From: Daphnia pulex
Taxonomy: Eukaryota; Arthropoda; Branchiopoda; Diplostraca; Daphniidae
Length of the DNA: 64,000 nt
Reading direction: 5' to 3'
Assembly (NCBI RefSeq): GCF_021134715.1
Contig: NC_060023.1
Coordinates: 9,052,001 to 9,116,000, forward strand
Position numbers and translations under genes: made by a program. The notes beneath the pieces are model-generated. The model searched no databases, was not told where the DNA came from, and saw only the letters and a list, made by a program, of their open reading frames with translations. Shown piece after piece: positions 45,501 through 57,400 of the stretch (position 1 is its first letter; every line of letters starts with the position of its first letter).

Positions 45501-45698
45501 CCACTCTCGATAGTTTCGAAGAGGAGACCTTTCTCTATCTGGATAATCAAAGTGAACAAAACGGTCGCGTGGCTGACCATTCCAATCACGAGAACGATTT
45601 GCCCAATCTCTAGCTTCTTGTTCAGTACGAAAACCTACGGCCCGTGGGTCCATTCTCTGGTGCCTATGCCAACCATAAAAATCACTAGGGCCTGCCAT
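42192..45698 (-). CDS. DIRS gag-like, reverse transcriptase and RNase H polyprotein
   Basis: The open frame reaches back to 45782 inside the inverted repeat. I take the ATG at 45698 (MAGPSDFYGW), which gives about 1168 aa. Residues below are counted from the 45782 start. Residues 30-500 are a charged, acidic, gag-like region with an Ala/Lys-rich linker. RT is at about 580-790, with LDLKDAYLTVPV and the catalytic YLDD at 721-724. RNase H is at about 880-1000, with SDAS (Asp888), ELEML (Glu918/920), YLDN (Asp945) and ADEESR (Asp996). After it comes the conserved DIRS block VDLFASHWNAQLPSFFSW with YLFPPFALIF, which has been described in DIRS elements as methyltransferase-like; I cannot confirm activity. 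No stop or frameshift is seen. Confidence 0.9.
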   Translation of the reverse strand: MAGPSDFYGWHRHQRMDPRAVGFRTEQEARDWANRSRDWNGQPRDRFVHFDYPDRERSPLRNYREWAPSFDAQPPLFNIPPVIPPPAFDVPPRDQFFHGDRFYQNDVGDRPRGRAKERGNGAEFPLDDRIEEEAYVRFSKLRDLEEREKRESRQEEDEEDGEYLEVEDEEEEELDEGGPKLVDRPWLPKERTPQAPAAGSKSKGKALKPTRAAAAAATAGSSKAASESGEVTAFIPTAISDEIRVWLTTGLSTDDSKAISKKFELEFEDPTFSIKPPKLDGFMLRHAKDKDRLKGVNASEEALIQTQLKIMDVAPPLFDLYAKVCALGEGETVTQAKNTVRAVLQQWGRAYYHITQRRRRAVVTLVEPTYDFILSNPDAFAPGKEATELLFTDKFLETMLKEASQDATLASSSAARARAKAGGRKVAVNPGPSQRVLRPRREAAAQFPVEGRQSGGVGRGRPPGATAWTRGGERYVFVPPSDPIQILRNTVVCENVGGRILHFAKMWETVTDDRWVLDSVSNGVKLDFVETPNQTKLPRPITMSKEMASVCDQEVKDLLEKKAIVEISNSGEDGFVCSLFVIPKKSGGFRPIVNLKPLNVFIRYEHFKMENLDSARFILREGDWLAKLDLKDAYLTVPVHPSHQKYLRFTWKGRIFQFTCLAFGLAPAPRYFTKILKVVAAFLRRQGMRLIVYLDDILIVNTSKDSTKADVNKVVELLQNLGFLINWEKSIVEPSQVIEYLGLVINSVKLSFSLPSDKAATVKAKCDAALARSRISLREIASIMGNFTWAIPTIPFAQSHFRRMQAFYIKQARKVGFNLKSECVLSAETRDDLEWWSNNLGLKREKLFFPSVPDLEIFSDASLTGWGAYCNNVRTRGSWTLEDTKRHINELEMLGALYAIQSFAAVSESIAIKIYLDNVTAVAYINHGGGTRSKALTQLSTTLTAWCESRNIAIEAVHLSGKLNVIADEESRAGPDASDWKLNPSVFSRVQKIWPSKVDLFASHWNAQLPSFFSWRPQPQALNTNAFSVNWKGLSGYLFPPFALIFQCLEKIRREKADVVFVCPVWTGQAWFPVLLELACDVVFLLQQEPDLLTSALNEPHPLLASSALHLAVWRLSGDSCVTEAFRRTWSTFLWPEIDRPPSQLTIPHGGTGHIGVCEGIRIPCRRI

Positions 45699-45732
45699 TC
45701 TGAAATTCTGACTGCACTGTACGCGAGCTGAA

Positions 45733-45840
45733 ATAAGTCTGAATGGCAAAGGGCGTGTGCAGGTAAGAGGAAAGGGCAGCACACCCCCCTCTTTTTGTTC
45801 TTTAAAAAGCTGAATAAATGTAGGTCTACACCCTTAGGGT
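45733..45840. repeat. Right inverted terminal repeat of the DIRS element
   Basis: The reverse complement of 40726-40833. It is followed by the right terminal extension 45841-45869, containing the small palindrome GAAATGCATTTC, whose copy lies in the ICR near 41350. Confidence 0.9.
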
Positions 45841-45869
45841 CTAGGCGAAATGCATTTCGCAGTACAATT

Positions 45870-46188
45870 TGTTATAGATTGAAGGCTTTTAACAAATACT
45901 TAAACAATAAAAAGTTTTCATTAAAAAAATGTGGAAAATGAAGACAGCCTTGAATTGATAAATAATATACAAGCTGTCTTGAAAAAGAGGGTGCAACCGA
46001 ATAGTCCTCTATTAAGATGGACGATCTACAAACAGGAAAAGAGGGACCTATAACAAACGCCACCATTGTGCTTAATTTAACCCATTCAAATACAGATCCC
46101 GGGAAACTATTCAACCATGGAATTGTACCGTTTTACAAGGAAGATTTGAAAGTTGTAACATTAGTACTATTGTATCGAATACTTCTGC
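45870..46188. other. Short spacer between DIRS element and GALE stop codon
   Basis: About 320 bp that must hold the GALE 3' UTR. No separate gene is seen. Minus-strand AATAAA signals (TTTATT on this strand) are not obvious. Confidence 0.4.
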
Positions 46189-48524
<2,336 letters not shown>

Positions 48525-50753
48525 TTTGGAAGCTATAAAAAAAGTACGAAGTTAAAATCCATCTTTCACACGTGACATTAAAGTTCAATAAACTCTATCG
48601 CCAAAGGCGAGAAAGAGCAACACTGAATAAAAACTGCATGAACTTACTGAATGAGCAAATGAAATTGGTAGGCTTGGTAACAGAACGTGGAGATGTTGAG
48701 AGTCGATGGGAGCAAACTTGGTTAGGACTGATAACCGAGAACCTATGCGGATACTGAAACGCACACAGGTATTACTAACCTGTTCGGTATGGGGCTTTTA
48801 CATGTGACGTGTCAAACTCAAAGGCAATGTGTGGATTTGCGTCAGTTCGGCTAGCAGACTACGCAACGATGAGGTAAACGCCCCCTGTGCTCTCCCTTCA
48901 GGCTAAATTCTCCTTCACCAATCAAAGTACCGGGAATTTTTAAAAAAAGGCAATTATCTGAATGGGAAACGGAAATTAAAACGATAGACCATAGTCACGA
49001 GGACCAAATAATGAAAAGGAGTCTCCGATAACTCGACCTTGAAGTACCTCGGCACATTTTTAATGGTCAAATTGAGAAACTCCTGTTTTTAAAAACAGTC
49101 AAAAAAGCGTAGCTCAACTGACACGACTGCATTTCATTCGATTCCATTTCACGTTACACAATTGCGCAAGTCAGTATGGCGTCATGGCCCAAAATAAAAT
49201 AAAATTGGTGAAATTAAATTTTTCTTTTTCCAGAATGCTGATTTTGTGATATACAAATTCCAGTTCAAACTGGTCGGAAAAAAAGCGAAGAAATAAATTA
49301 AATTGCATCGGCGCATGAATTAATTCCTGAAAGATCAGCACATGAAATATAATCACAACTGCTGCTATTTTAATGAAGGCCGCCTCCTTATCACCTCGTC
49401 AAAAAATTTACGGGGGAAAAACCAAAAATGATGTCCGGCATTCCTGAAATTCAACTCGAACCAGATACTAGCTAGCATTGGTCCGCCATGCCTTTATACA
49501 CACACACAAAACATTTTACCCTCAAAATTTCTCTTTTTATTTTTTCGTGTGTATACACACAGAGGGACTGTGGGGAGGCGGTTAAACTGGTTCTATTGCC
49601 GTCAAAGAAGCCGCCAAAGAAGCCAAAAGCTTTTTGTTTGGGTAACGCCCGGATCTTGTAGACTCGGATAGAGCTGCCTTAAAAAAATAAAGGTTTTTAC
49701 AGGACCCCCAATATAATCTGAGCAGCAACCTGAGTGCACCTTTATAGTACACGTGCATTTCTTGGTTTCGCCGTGAAATTCAATTTTTATCAGCCAGCGA
49801 TTATCTTCCGGGTGTGAGAGATTCATCCACGACGCCTTTTAGGAGGGGCGAGAGAGGCCCGCATAACTGTCTGCAGTCCACTCGCTAACAACAACAACAA
49901 CAACAACTGAATATGTTACATAGCGTTTAATAATCGCTGCCGCCAATCATCACATTGTTCGTTTTTTGACACATTGATAATCTCTCGGCGATAATCGTTT
50001 TTGATTATTTATTGCATTCAATTTTTTCCACGAACACAATTTCTAAAAAAGGAAAAGAATTCAGATTTGATTGTAGTAAATTCCAGTCCGTGAACTTGGT
50101 GTCTGTGAACCGAGAATTTCTCAAGAATTTGGGGTTTAATCTCAGTTGAAAATTGTTTGTGCGTAATCTAATTCAATCAATTGAGCACCGAAATAATAAT
50201 GGCAGTAATATTAATAATTAAAAATGATTAGACTGCTTTGAAGGTTAAAAAACTCAATTTCATTTAAGCTAAAAATCACGTAATTTTTCCTTCTTCTTCT
50301 TCCCTTTTACATGGCGGCGGTGATTGCGCTGGGCAGTGACGGGACGGTGGACGTTGACGCCGGATCTTGGAGGGTCGAGTCCGCATCCCCCGTGATGGGC
50401 GAGGTGATCTGTGTGATGCAATTTGGGTAAATGTTCGTATCGACTTTTGATTATTTGGTGCTGATTTTGTGTGATGGATGAATTAAAGCCGTTATTCGCT
50501 GTTAGAATGCACCACGGGAAACAACTAAGGATTTGTCTGGGGAGTATTTTATGTAATTATATTCGATGGATGATGCAAGGAGTTGTATAATATTGAATCA
50601 GTTAAATCAATCAATCAATAGGGGAGGTCAAATATGCTGATGGATTCAAAACAAAAAGCTCGAAAATAAAAAAGGAGATGAGAGATTTTGCTGACTGTTA
50701 GTTAGAAAAAAAACAATTTTGTTCGTTTTTGTGGTACTGTTCTATAAAGGTGG
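48525..50753. other. Intergenic between GALE promoter and nucleotidase 3' end
   Basis: Mostly A/T-rich. A G+C-rich island at about 50310-50430 stands out. On the minus strand it starts after a CACACAG acceptor and reads 34 open codons to TAA; on the plus strand it opens with ATG for 39 codons. It might be an alternative last exon of the nucleotidase. Otherwise no gene is seen. Confidence 0.4.
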
Positions 50754-53700
50754 TTAATTAGCTCTCAAAGTGAGCAAGAGAAGTACCGTCGCTAAGACGG
50801 TGGGATTTACAGTAGAACTGGCGACACCCAAAGTGCTGCTCATCGATCCCGACGTTTTGATTTCATCTCCGTCCCGGATTTGACTGCAAAGCGAACGGTA
50901 GCTAGTGTCGTTGACGAAGCTGATGCGGCGATCCAAACCCGCAACGATGGGCGACATCTTCGCCATGTAAGTGATGATCGTGTCAGCGTCCAACATTCCT
51001 GTTGAATATTGAAAACCAAAATAACAATTAGAAATTCACCTTTCAACTGGGCCAATTTTCAAATTTCATTTTTACCCGTCAAGGTGTGTTCGATGATGTT
51101 GCCTTTGAGGAGTTTGTAACCGTCGCCACCACCGGCCAAATAGCTGGACATGACAACATCGTAAACTTCCTAAAATGTTTACAAATCAAATAATTAGCGC
51201 AAATTAAATTGACACTGTAGATTCAATGGATCTAGAGCTCATTCTTTCGTGTCTGTCACTCATTTGTTTATCTGGAAATACCTCTGGCTCGACGGGAAGA
51301 TAAACTGGCATGCGGCAATTATTGCACCGGGCCAACAATTGGACCACTCTGTCACCTTTGGGTCGTGATACGTCGTAGACAACGTTGATACCTGTCAAAA
51401 AAGAAAGAAAAGATTAGCTGACAAGATAATCCCCCCGTATCTCTACGTCAACAAAACCGACCAGAAACTTGCAGGAATCCACCTAACGGATCGTCGTTGG
51501 AAGCGTTGTAATCTTGGACCGAATATTCCAGCATTTTCTTCAACGTTTCGCCGTTGATTTTAACGACGTCGACAGTGTTGGGGAAAGGCGCCACCGACAG
51601 AATATTCCCGTACGTGATGGACCCTGTAAAAAGTACCCAGAAAATGTGTTTATTCGATAGAATTTTGATGGAATTCAACGGCGAATAATCACCATTTCGA
51701 GATCGTTCGTCCACCGATGAGCGAATTGCTCCGCTGTTTAATAGGGCGATGCTAACTTTACTCCACTGGCCGGGCCCGGCAAATTTGGTAAACTGGAAAA
51801 AATTAAACAAAATTCCATTTTAAAGTAGAAATTTATTTCGTTTCGTTCGTGTTTTTAAATACCAAATTGACGTAGGCGTCGGCGATGAAACTGCCGAGAT
51901 TACATTCAGCCAGCCGACAGGCCAGTCGAGATCCGTTAAGGAAGACGAGAGTCTTGCCGACTTCCTTCTCGGCCAGGGCCTCGACCTCTTCTCGGTATGG
52001 GATCAATTCCTGGACGACGTGAGGATCTGTGACAGACAAAAACGGGGTGTGATGGATGTAACGGGGGGTCGCTGCTGCTGGCCCTTATCAAGAGAAAAGA
52101 TGATGATGATATTAACCTCGAGGTACGCTCTTGTCCATGAGAATGGGCAGGCCGGCGGTAGCGATGACTTCTCCATCATCGTTAAAAGTCATCATCAAAT
52201 TGCCCAGGTACTTGCCGAACGCGAATGCCTGAACGACGGGAACACTCCGGCCGGACGGCTGTTTGACTAGAGTTGGATACGATCCAGTCGGCTCTTCGGA
52301 CGAAGGAGCCGGACCTGAAAGTGGACCCCCGTTTAAGGAAGCGCAAACAAAACATTTCGTTGGGTAGTTAATAAAATGAACTCTTCGAGACTTGATAAGA
52401 CTGTAGAGAGAGATGAAAAAATTCATTAAGGAATGCGTAGACGACGTTACCATTCCAGAGAAATGTGTTGGTGTGGCCGCCGACCACCAAGTCGATGTCG
52501 GGAACCTGTTCGGCAATCTGCATGTCCTTGTGATAACCTGCGTGACCGACTGCAATGAGAATGTTGACCCCTTCCTTTTTGAGACGCTCGGCTTCTTGTC
52601 GGACGCCTTCAATTTCGTCGAAAATTCGAACTCCGTCGGTGCTGGACATGTACTGGAAAACAATATAAAGTTGGACATTTTCTTTAAATTTTTCACATTT
52701 CTGATTTTATTTGATTATGGAATTATATACCGAAGTTTCTGGGGTCAGGTAACCGATGATTCCAACTTTGCGTCCGTCGACTTGGACAACTTTCGATTTG
52801 GGAATTTTGCCATCGAGTCTCGGCTCGCCGCTGGTGTCGATATTGGCGGCCATCACCTTGATGGGAAGAAAAAACCGGGATTGAAAAGAATAGAGAATCA
52901 AGTTTTTGGTTAGATTGTTTGTTGTGCACCATATCAAAAGTGATTATTCACTATTAATGGTGACAACAACAACTATACGCAGTCTGAGAATGGAAACTTG
53001 TTTTACCGGATGGTTGGCAGCTTCCACGAATGGTAAAAGCCCGTCGACACCATCATCAAATTCGTGATTGCCAAGCGACTGAAAGAAAAATAACAAAATT
53101 AGAATTGATTATTGGATAGGATCTCGTCTTATAATTTTAAAAATGCCATCGACTACAATATGCGAGCTCTGTGTGTGTGTATATAAGGGCACGATTGATA
53201 GTAGCCAATAAAATTTGGGTTAAAAACTAACAAATAATTTTCGTCTTTTGTTGCCGGGCGAGTTTCGCCTGGATCAACTTGTAACTTATATAAGACTTGG
53301 TTTGAATAAATTATTAGGTGAAACGGATATATGTGCGTATGTACTACAGGGCGTTGGCCAGGCGTACGCCACGGAAACACGCAATAGAATGGCACAACGA
53401 CGGCTGTGCGCTCGCGTGTGTGTGTCAAAATGTACGGAGAAAACAAGAGGGGCCAGCACAAACCGATCGATAATCGAATTGACTGTGGAAACCGACCTGA
53501 TTGCGCACACACGTCCGCCAAGAGAGCCGTCTACACACACTATCTCCAAATGATCACTCCCCAGACAATATCTTTCAATGATTTACAGCGTGAAAAGAAA
53601 TAGAAAGAAAAATTCCTCGGGGTCTTGGTCGGGAGAAAAAGTTGGTCGTTAAAAAATGGAGATGACGGACCGATGGTCGTTATTATTATTTCCAATCCCG

Positions 53701-54440
53701 ATTTTGTAGACCTGATAAAACCCGAGAGAATCTGTTACATTTGGCTCGTGCCATCTATACAACCCAAAATAAAAATGGCGCCGAAAAAATATTTGAAAGT
53801 GAAACAAAGTGCTGCACAAGAAAATACGAAAAGTAACGAGAGAAATTGGTTAGATAAACATCAGACTTTTTTCGTTTCTTTTTACCATGGCCGTTAGGTT
53901 GAGCAAGTTGCCAAAGCGGCTGACGGCCTTCCATTTGTGGATGGTGTACCAGCTGACGCGGTCGGTCGGTCGGTCAGCAAACGACGGACGTGAATGTATA
54001 AATAGCGAGATAGAAATCAAGTGATAAATTGGAATCCATTGGCAACGGACGGACGGACGGATGGATGGATAGATTTATACAATTTGTGAAAGTTAAACAA
54101 CTCACATGGTACCCTGGAAGAAATCGCCGGCGGCCAGGAAAATCGTGTTGGGATTCTCTTCGCGGATGACGCGTGATTGGTGGACCAGCCGAGCGTAACC
54201 GCCGAAACATTTGCCAGCGGCCGACTCTTGAGGTGTGCAAGACCCGCCGAATTTGTTGGCCTCCTCGAAACGGCAGTGAATGTCGTTGATGTGCAGGACC
54301 GTCAAGTTGAAGAACGACGTCGAGTCACTCGGCTGATGGACCGGCGGCGGTTCACTACTCGACGGGATCGGTGTCGCCCAAACGGACACGACAAACAACC
54401 AGAGACACATCATCGTCGTCGATAAGGTGATGGACGCCAT
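50754..54440 (-). CDS. NT5E: GPI-anchored 5'-nucleotidase, CD73-like (624 aa)
   Basis: Twelve minus-strand coding exons: 54440-54106, 53952-53886, 53078-53007, 52856-52731, 52652-52451, 52314-52117, 52026-51863, 51792-51693, 51623-51462, 51391-51282, 51169-51076 and 50998-50754. It hydrolyses extracellular AMP to adenosine; some arthropod relatives are apyrases. Signal peptide MASITLSTTMMCLWLFVVSV. Metal ligands are all present: Asp53 and His55 (NDIHCRF), Asp106 (AAGDFFQG), Asn138 (LGNHEFDDG), His237 (VGHAGYH) and His260 (VGGHTNTF). The C-terminal substrate domain has LNSGAIRS, APFPNTVD and AGGGDGYKL, the last with Tyr where human CD73 has Phe500. It ends in a Ser/Thr-rich stretch and hydrophobic tail (VLATVLLLLTL), a GPI signal. 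An acceptor CCCGCAG 13 bp before the ATG marks a 5' UTR intron. An earlier in-frame ATG at 54491 lies in that intron. Confidence 0.93.
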
Positions 54441-54453
54441 TTTCTTCCAAATA

Positions 54454-57400
54454 CTGCGGGAAAAATAAATTAAATTTAAAAATTTAAACAAAAAAATTCA
54501 AACGAACGAATAAGCACCGGTGCTTTATTTTTACGACTTTTTTATTTTTAATGGTTTTTTCTTTTCTTCTGTGGGCCGTCGCAATATCATCAAGGTCTTT
54601 TTTCTCTCGAGCTGTTTCGGGACTCGACTAGAAAAAGAGTTTTCACTTTTTGGGTAGTCTTGTTTCTTTTTCGACTTTGTTTTTACCTTGACACGTTCGT
54701 ATAAATCTTCTCCGCTAGTCTCTATCTCTCTACCATTTTACCCGAAAAAAAACTTTCAACTGAGTCACGTTATTTCTTTTTCGGTGGTTTTTCGGGAGAG
54801 AGAGAGAGGTGGGGGAGTGAGTTTGTGTGTCTAACCGAATGTTACAAACAAATTCGATCGTTAACGCAGTCTGTCGTTTCCCGTTGGGAATGGCTTGCTG
54901 GGGTTCGCCCCGGAAAGGATAAAGAAAAACAACTTTTTCAAAACATAAATTGAGAGTGAACGCGTTCAAAATAAAAAATAAAAAAAAAAGTTTTCGTTGG
55001 AAAAATTCCTTCATTTCAAGTGAAAACAAATTTTTGGGGTTGATGCGTATAAACAGCGACTGGAAAAGGGGATGATACAATTTGTTTGTTTTTTTTTAAA
55101 TTGAGTGGATTCACGGAATCGGACGCCATTATAGTTGGAGACCGCGTTGGCTTGCGTAACCAATTGAGCGAGTTTTATTTTTACGAGATGGGCGAGTCCC
55201 GCGGTTTTGGACTATTTCCCGGTATTTTTGCGGGGAGGGATTAACGACCGAGCCGCAGCCATTTCAGTTGTTGATGACATTTGAATTCGGCGGGAAATTT
55301 GAAAAATTAACAAAATTTTCGTTTGGATCAAATCAAATCGTCCAAATTAATGGCAGCCGAATTAATTTGCCAACCAAAAGGCACGACTGGAAATTAGGCA
55401 AAACCATTCAGAGTGTACCCACACGTTGGTGTAGCCCACGCCCTTATTAACTCTATACACAAATTGGAAAGTGGAAAAAAATATAAAAGTTTCCCCTAGC
55501 TACAGCCTGCTGGCATATCGTTGAGCACGCGAGGACGATCGTGGAAAGTTGCGCGTTTTTTTCAATTGCCAAGAGAATCGTTAATTAAAAAGACTTGCGC
55601 GCTAATAAAAAAAGATAAAAATTTAGCCGAAAATAAAAACAACAAAAGATCACGGGCACGCGTAGAGAGAAACAAAAAAGAGCCGATTATTTATTCCCTA
55701 GGCCAATCTCATCCATTTCTCTTCGATTGAATAAAGAAGAAAAAGAAAAAGATTTTTAATCTACGTTTTCTTCTTTAACGAGAGATGTGAAGTAAACCTG
55801 TTGCAAAGGCCCTCAAGCTCTTTGTTGTGTAACATACACGTCCAAAGACGCCATCAATTATAATGCTAAAAACACGAATGTGTACACACGATATAGATAA
55901 ATTTTATCGATTGGAAAAAAATTACCCGGTCAATTTTTGTTTTTGTTTTTCTGGTCCATTTCGTTCATTTTTGATCAAAATGCGGGCAGAACAATTGAGA
56001 AACTATAATGAGGAAACCTTGTTTGCGTCATAATTTAGCCATCCCATTATCGGCGGGATGCCTTTTTTAAAAAACGTGAGTTAAGACCCCCAACCCCAAC
56101 AAACAAACTATACCGAAATATAAGCCAAGGGTGTCTTGATAGATCAGCCAGCAAGGGGTACATACAATATATAATATCCACTCAAACAAACAACAACAAA
56201 TTTACGCCGACCCAATATCTTGAAAGCCCAACACAGCCGATGCAAATGAACTAGCCGATGCACGGGCACGAGCTACTACACACACACATACTGTGTATAT
56301 GCAACAAAAATATAAAGGCCCAGCTAATAACTATTCGAAAGAGAGGGGGGGGGGGGAGCGCGGTCTATCTAAAAAGAAGGAAAACTGACCGCCGGTTTCT
56401 CATTTCCAAGGTATAAATTACACATCACAGGGAGGAAAATAAAAGAGTTATTATTAACGATTCTTATTTTCGTATTTTTAAAAAAACATGATGAGACTTC
56501 AAACGGCACCCATCAGTATAAACTTGAGCTTTGTGTGCTGCCGGGGGTTGGAAAAATTCAAAACTATTTTCGTATCAAATAAACCCCCGCGTGTGCCGCA
56601 TTTCTTCTTTCAAAGTCTTTGGCGGCGGACGGACGGAAGAGAAAAATTCTCTTTTGCCCATAAATAAATACATGTTAATGCGTTTTCTCTCTCCTCCCGA
56701 CCTGTGCACGATGGACGACACGGAATCGCATAGTTTCATCCGGTCTTTTATACAATTTTTAGAATTCTTCCCGAAAATGTTGAATGTTTAAAAAAAAAAT
56801 ATTTTTCAAACGCCTAAAATATATGATACAGATTTTTTTTTCGGCGGTTGGAATGTACAGCTATTTTTCACTTGTCCATAATTGATTAGTCGACCTTAGT
56901 CAAAAAATTTAAATTAAAAAAAAAAAACTGCCAAGATGAAATGTCTGGAACGGGGTCCATAATTTTTCCTTAATAAGGATTGTCCAAGTTACAGTTAGAC
57001 GACACAATGGACGTTCCCGATTTTTCAAACAAAAAAATCCACCGTATAGATAAGAAAATTATTATTATGGCGTTCCGTATTTTTGTGCGCATCAACGCTG
57101 ATGTCGTCGTCCAAGAGTCGAAAAAACTCGTTTTCTGAATTTTATTTAATTTTTTAAAGGTCGCGCGGAATTCTTTTCGCTCTGATTCTTTTTGGGACGC
57201 GAGTCTTCCGTCAGCCAGTGCGGGCGTGACTGGACTATTTTTTTTTAAAAGAAGAAGATGGACGTTCAACGTCAACTGAACTACAAGGGCGCATTAACAT
57301 CCAAGACCCCAAAAGAAAAAGTTGGAAAACTGGAAAAACTGGACGACGTGAATTTAACGCCCATATTCACGACGATATTTCCGACACGCTCTAAAAGAAG

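Larger units (their letters stand above)
40649..45869 (-). mobile_element. DIRS1-like tyrosine-recombinase retrotransposon, apparently intact
   Basis: A 5.2-kb element read on the minus strand. It has inverted terminal repeats of 108 bp (40726-40833 and 45733-45840), unique terminal extensions outside them, and an internal complementary region (41253-41379). The internal region is the reverse complement of the joined left and right ends, the structure that DIRS1 elements are thought to use to rebuild their termini from circular DNA. Two long overlapping frames encode gag/RT/RNase H and a tyrosine recombinase. There is no integrase or aspartic protease and no obvious target duplication, as expected for recombinase-mediated insertion. 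Both long frames are uninterrupted, suggesting recent arrival. It lies between the four-helix gene and the 3' end of GALE. Confidence 0.92.

Noticed and set aside
45698-45782. Start of the DIRS polyprotein at 45782
   Set aside because: That ATG is inside the inverted terminal repeat. The ATG at 45698 just inside the repeat is more likely the start of the gag-like protein.
49602-49826. 74-codon minus-strand ORF with several Cys (KCTCTIKVHSGCC)
   Set aside because: No signal peptide, splice sites or TATA box, and Cys spacing matches no family I know.
54477-54491. Upstream ATG at 54491 as the start of the 5'-nucleotidase
   Set aside because: It lies before a strong CCCGCAG acceptor, so it should be intronic. 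The ATG at 54440 directly begins a good signal peptide.
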